Shown: piece after piece, positions 62,071-64,000 of the stretch
Position numbering within the stretch: the first letter of the stretch is position 1
Layout of the letters: each line of letters starts with the position of its first letter
Assembly (NCBI GenBank): GCA_002345545.1
Contig: DDVW01000053.1
Coordinates: 521-64,520, forward strand
DNA length: 64,000 bases
Direction: 5' to 3'
From: Stenotrophomonas sp. UBA2302
Lineage (GTDB): Bacteria; Pseudomonadota; Gammaproteobacteria; Xanthomonadales; Xanthomonadaceae
Made by a program: the position numbers and the translations under genes
The notes under the pieces: generated by a model
Told to the model about the DNA's origin: nothing
The model's database searches: none
The model's input: the letters and a program-made list of their open reading frames with translations, nothing else

Positions 62071-63633
62071 TCAATACACCGCATCCGTTTCTCGAGGATA
62101 CGCCGACACCCGGTTGCGACCACTGCGCTTGGAGACATACAGCATCTCATCGGCGGCCTTCATCACCGCCTCGATTTCAAGTGCGCTCTGTGGCCAGCTC
62201 GCTACCCCCAGGGAGATTGTCAGCGACCCCACCGTGGGGACAACCATCTGCTCCACCGTGACCCGCAGACGCTCAGCCACCTGGGCCGCCGTGACAAGGG
62301 TGGTCGCGGGCAGCAAGATCACGAACTCCTCGCCACCCACGCGCAGCGGAATGTCGTACGTCCGGCAGGCCTCGCGCATGCATCTGGCCAGGTGCTGCAA
62401 TGCGAGGTCACCGGCATCATGCCCGTAGGTGTCGTTCACCGCCTTGAAGTGGTCGATGTCGATGGTGATGACAGAAAACGCCTCGGCCCGGCTCTCGAAA
62501 TTCGCCAACGCCTCATCCATCCGGCGCCGGTTGCCGAGTCTGGTCAACGGGTCGGTGGCATTGTCTTCGCGCAGCTTGCTGAAACTTTTATGGATGGCGT
62601 CCACACCGATCAACAGGGCCTTCTTGAGCTCGCGTGATTCGAAGTACCAGGATTTCACCTCGCCAATGTCCCTGGCCGACGCCGGGTCTTCCATCTTGCG
62701 CGCACCGTCAGCCAGCAGACGCAGCGGCCGCGAGATCAACCGCGCGCTCCACAGGATCAGGATCAAGGTCAGCAGCGTGGCCGGCAACGCCTTGTACAAG
62801 GTGCTCCGCATCAGTTGGGTCAGCGGTGCCAAGGTGGCTTCCTCCGGGCGCTGCGCCACGATGCCCCACCCCGTTGATGCGACGAGTGCATACCCCGCCA
62901 GCATCTTGATACCGCGCGAGTTGACGGTCTGGCCCATGCCAGACTCCCCGGTAATGACACGCTCAACGACGGCATTGTTCTGCACGACGTCACCGATCCG
63001 GTCTGGATTCGGGTGATAGATGATGCGCTTGTGCCTGTCGACCACAAACAGGTAGGAGCCGTCCACATAGAAATGCTGGCCCAGAAGGCGGTCGAGAATG
63101 TTCTCTTTCTGCAGGTAGATCGCACCGCCGACCGCCCCGAGATAGCGCCCGGATCCGGATACGATCGGATGGTTGATGAACACGATGAAGTTGCCGGTGG
63201 CCGACTGGTAGGGCTCACTGATCAGCGGCCGCTTCTCGCGCAATGCCGCCTTCACCGCCTCGCTGTTCAATACCCTGCCCTGCAAGCCCAGCGTTTCGGG
63301 TGAGGTTGCCAGTACCGTGCCGGTCGCGTCGAAAATGGTGATCGAGTTGAAACTCTTGCTCATCATCCGCAGGCGTGCCGCTTCGCCTTCGAGCCTGGCC
63401 ACATCGTCCATTTTCACCGCCAGCAACTGCGCGGTATAGGCCAGCTGCAACTGCGCGGACTGCAGGAAATCCTCGGTACTCCCGGCCAGCTTGTTGGCGT
63501 AGGCGTAGTTGCCATCCAGCGTGGTATCCACCAGTTGCTGGCGCTGCACGGTGAAACCGGCATAGAAGGTATTGGCAAACGGCACCAGGGCCCCGATCAG
63601 GGTCAGAGCCAGAATGAGTTTTCGTAGGTCCAT
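62071..63633 (-). CDS. Diguanylate cyclase with Cache sensor domain
   Basis: 520-residue membrane sensor that makes cyclic di-GMP. The ATG at 63633 begins just before the first membrane segment (LILALTLIGALVPFANTF); a large periplasmic Cache (dCACHE_1-type) domain follows (about residues 30-275) with segments such as GRVLNSEAVKAALREKRPL, then a second membrane segment (about 285-308), a HAMP-like linker, and the C-terminal GGDEF domain with VGGEEFVILL. The inhibitory I-site RTYD lies five residues before GGEEF, so product inhibition is expected. The ligand for Cache, probably a small organic molecule, is unknown. Monocistronic. Confidence 0.93.
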   Translation of the reverse strand: MDLRKLILALTLIGALVPFANTFYAGFTVQRQQLVDTTLDGNYAYANKLAGSTEDFLQSAQLQLAYTAQLLAVKMDDVARLEGEAARLRMMSKSFNSITIFDATGTVLATSPETLGLQGRVLNSEAVKAALREKRPLISEPYQSATGNFIVFINHPIVSGSGRYLGAVGGAIYLQKENILDRLLGQHFYVDGSYLFVVDRHKRIIYHPNPDRIGDVVQNNAVVERVITGESGMGQTVNSRGIKMLAGYALVASTGWGIVAQRPEEATLAPLTQLMRSTLYKALPATLLTLILILWSARLISRPLRLLADGARKMEDPASARDIGEVKSWYFESRELKKALLIGVDAIHKSFSKLREDNATDPLTRLGNRRRMDEALANFESRAEAFSVITIDIDHFKAVNDTYGHDAGDLALQHLARCMREACRTYDIPLRVGGEEFVILLPATTLVTAAQVAERLRVTVEQMVVPTVGSLTISLGVASWPQSALEIEAVMKAADEMLYVSKRSGRNRVSAYPRETDAVY

Positions 63634-63799
63634 GATCCGATGCGAAGCTCGTAGAGGCGACCGCGCTTGATCCCATGGCATACGGGTGACCCGGGTGTGG
63701 TCATTTGCCGAGCCAAACGTCTTTGCCATGGCCGGCTCATGCCTGTCCACCTACGCCCGGCCCGCAGCAGAGACCAGGGCGATACAGGATTCAAAAAAT

Positions 63800-63829
63800 G
63801 GAAAAACCGCTGTTGCCAGCGGTTTTTCC
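63800..63829. terminator. Terminator of tRNA-Ser
   Basis: Thirteen-base stem GGAAAAACCGCTG / CAGCGGTTTTTCC with TTGC loop; A- and T-rich arms let it act from both sides. It lies nine bases beyond the tRNA 3' end. Confidence 0.9.
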
Positions 63830-63837
63830 AGCAACTT

Positions 63838-63927
63838 TGGCGGGCAGAGTGGGATTCGAACCCACGGAAAGTTTGACCCTTCGCCGGTTTTCAAGACCGG
63901 TGCCTTCAACCGCTCGGCCATCTGCCC
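63838..63927 (-). tRNA. tRNA-Ser (anticodon TGA)
   Basis: 90-base class II tRNA with encoded CCA. Acceptor GGGCAGA pairs with TCTGCCC, discriminator base G, D-arm GGCCGAGCGGTTGAAGGC, anticodon loop CTTGAAA (anticodon TGA), a long variable arm, and a T-arm with GGTTCGAATCC. Reads UCA serine codons. Confidence 0.97.
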
Positions 63928-64000
63928 GTTGTTGTTCCAGACCCGATACGGCGGGCGTATCCGGCCGCGTATTCTCGCATGCCTGCCCCCGCTTTGTTCA

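Overview
The window is GC-rich, densely packed chromosomal DNA from a gammaproteobacterium, most probably Xanthomonadaceae (Stenotrophomonas / Pseudoxanthomonas / Xanthomonas group). The case rests on several features seen together: smc-zipA-ligA order with an enlarged LigA (835 aa), a GyrA with Gln instead of Ser at position 83, a kynurenine branch (haaO-kynU-kmo), a thrABC operon with a Thr/Ile-coded leader, and xanthomonad-type small proteins. The genus is an inference; no rRNA gene is present to settle it.

Layout. (1) 1-~3.3 kb: the right-hand end of an integrative conjugative element of the Tn4371 / trb type (trbF-trbG-trbI-DUF2274 plus a small unknown ORF); the junction with the chromosome lies between about 3203 and 3326. 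(2) 3.3-7.5 kb: a fatty-acid desaturase and its ferredoxin reductase, divergent from a FabR-type TetR regulator, then a DUF1615 lipoprotein. (3) 7.7-21 kb: DNA metabolism and translation-factor genes on the minus strand: gyrA, mtnA, a DUF3011 protein, epmA-GNAT-ligA, zipA, smc. (4) 21.2-25.9 kb: the rpsF-rpsR-rplI ribosomal operon, an IscA-like protein, asnS, small hypothetical genes and a PaiB-like protein. (5) 26-32.7 kb: carbonic anhydrase, the haaO-kynU-kmo kynurenine genes, sbcB and small conserved genes. (6) 33-39.8 kb: an alanine-zipper lipoprotein, an L,D-transpeptidase without a standard start codon in front of its signal peptide, and sbcDC. (7) 40.1-47.3 kb: tRNA-Leu(CAG), parC, two glycine-zipper proteins, tatD, tcdA, a cytochrome c'-like protein and a cold-shock protein. 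(8) 47.5-56.1 kb: DUF456, pldA-arsC, thrABC with a readable attenuator, an EamA exporter and tRNA-Arg(CCT). (9) 56.2-64 kb: ALDH7/AmaB, DUF4190, pyrD-murB-EamA, tadA, a Cache-GGDEF diguanylate cyclase and tRNA-Ser(TGA).

Most of the window is core housekeeping sequence. The least ordinary items are the ICE end, the thr attenuator with a mutually exclusive antiterminator, two purine-rich palindromic intergenic repeats, the non-standard start of the L,D-transpeptidase, and lineage-specific insertions in LigA and GyrA. I saw no CRISPR array, complete insertion sequence, rRNA operon, or convincing new multi-gene system.
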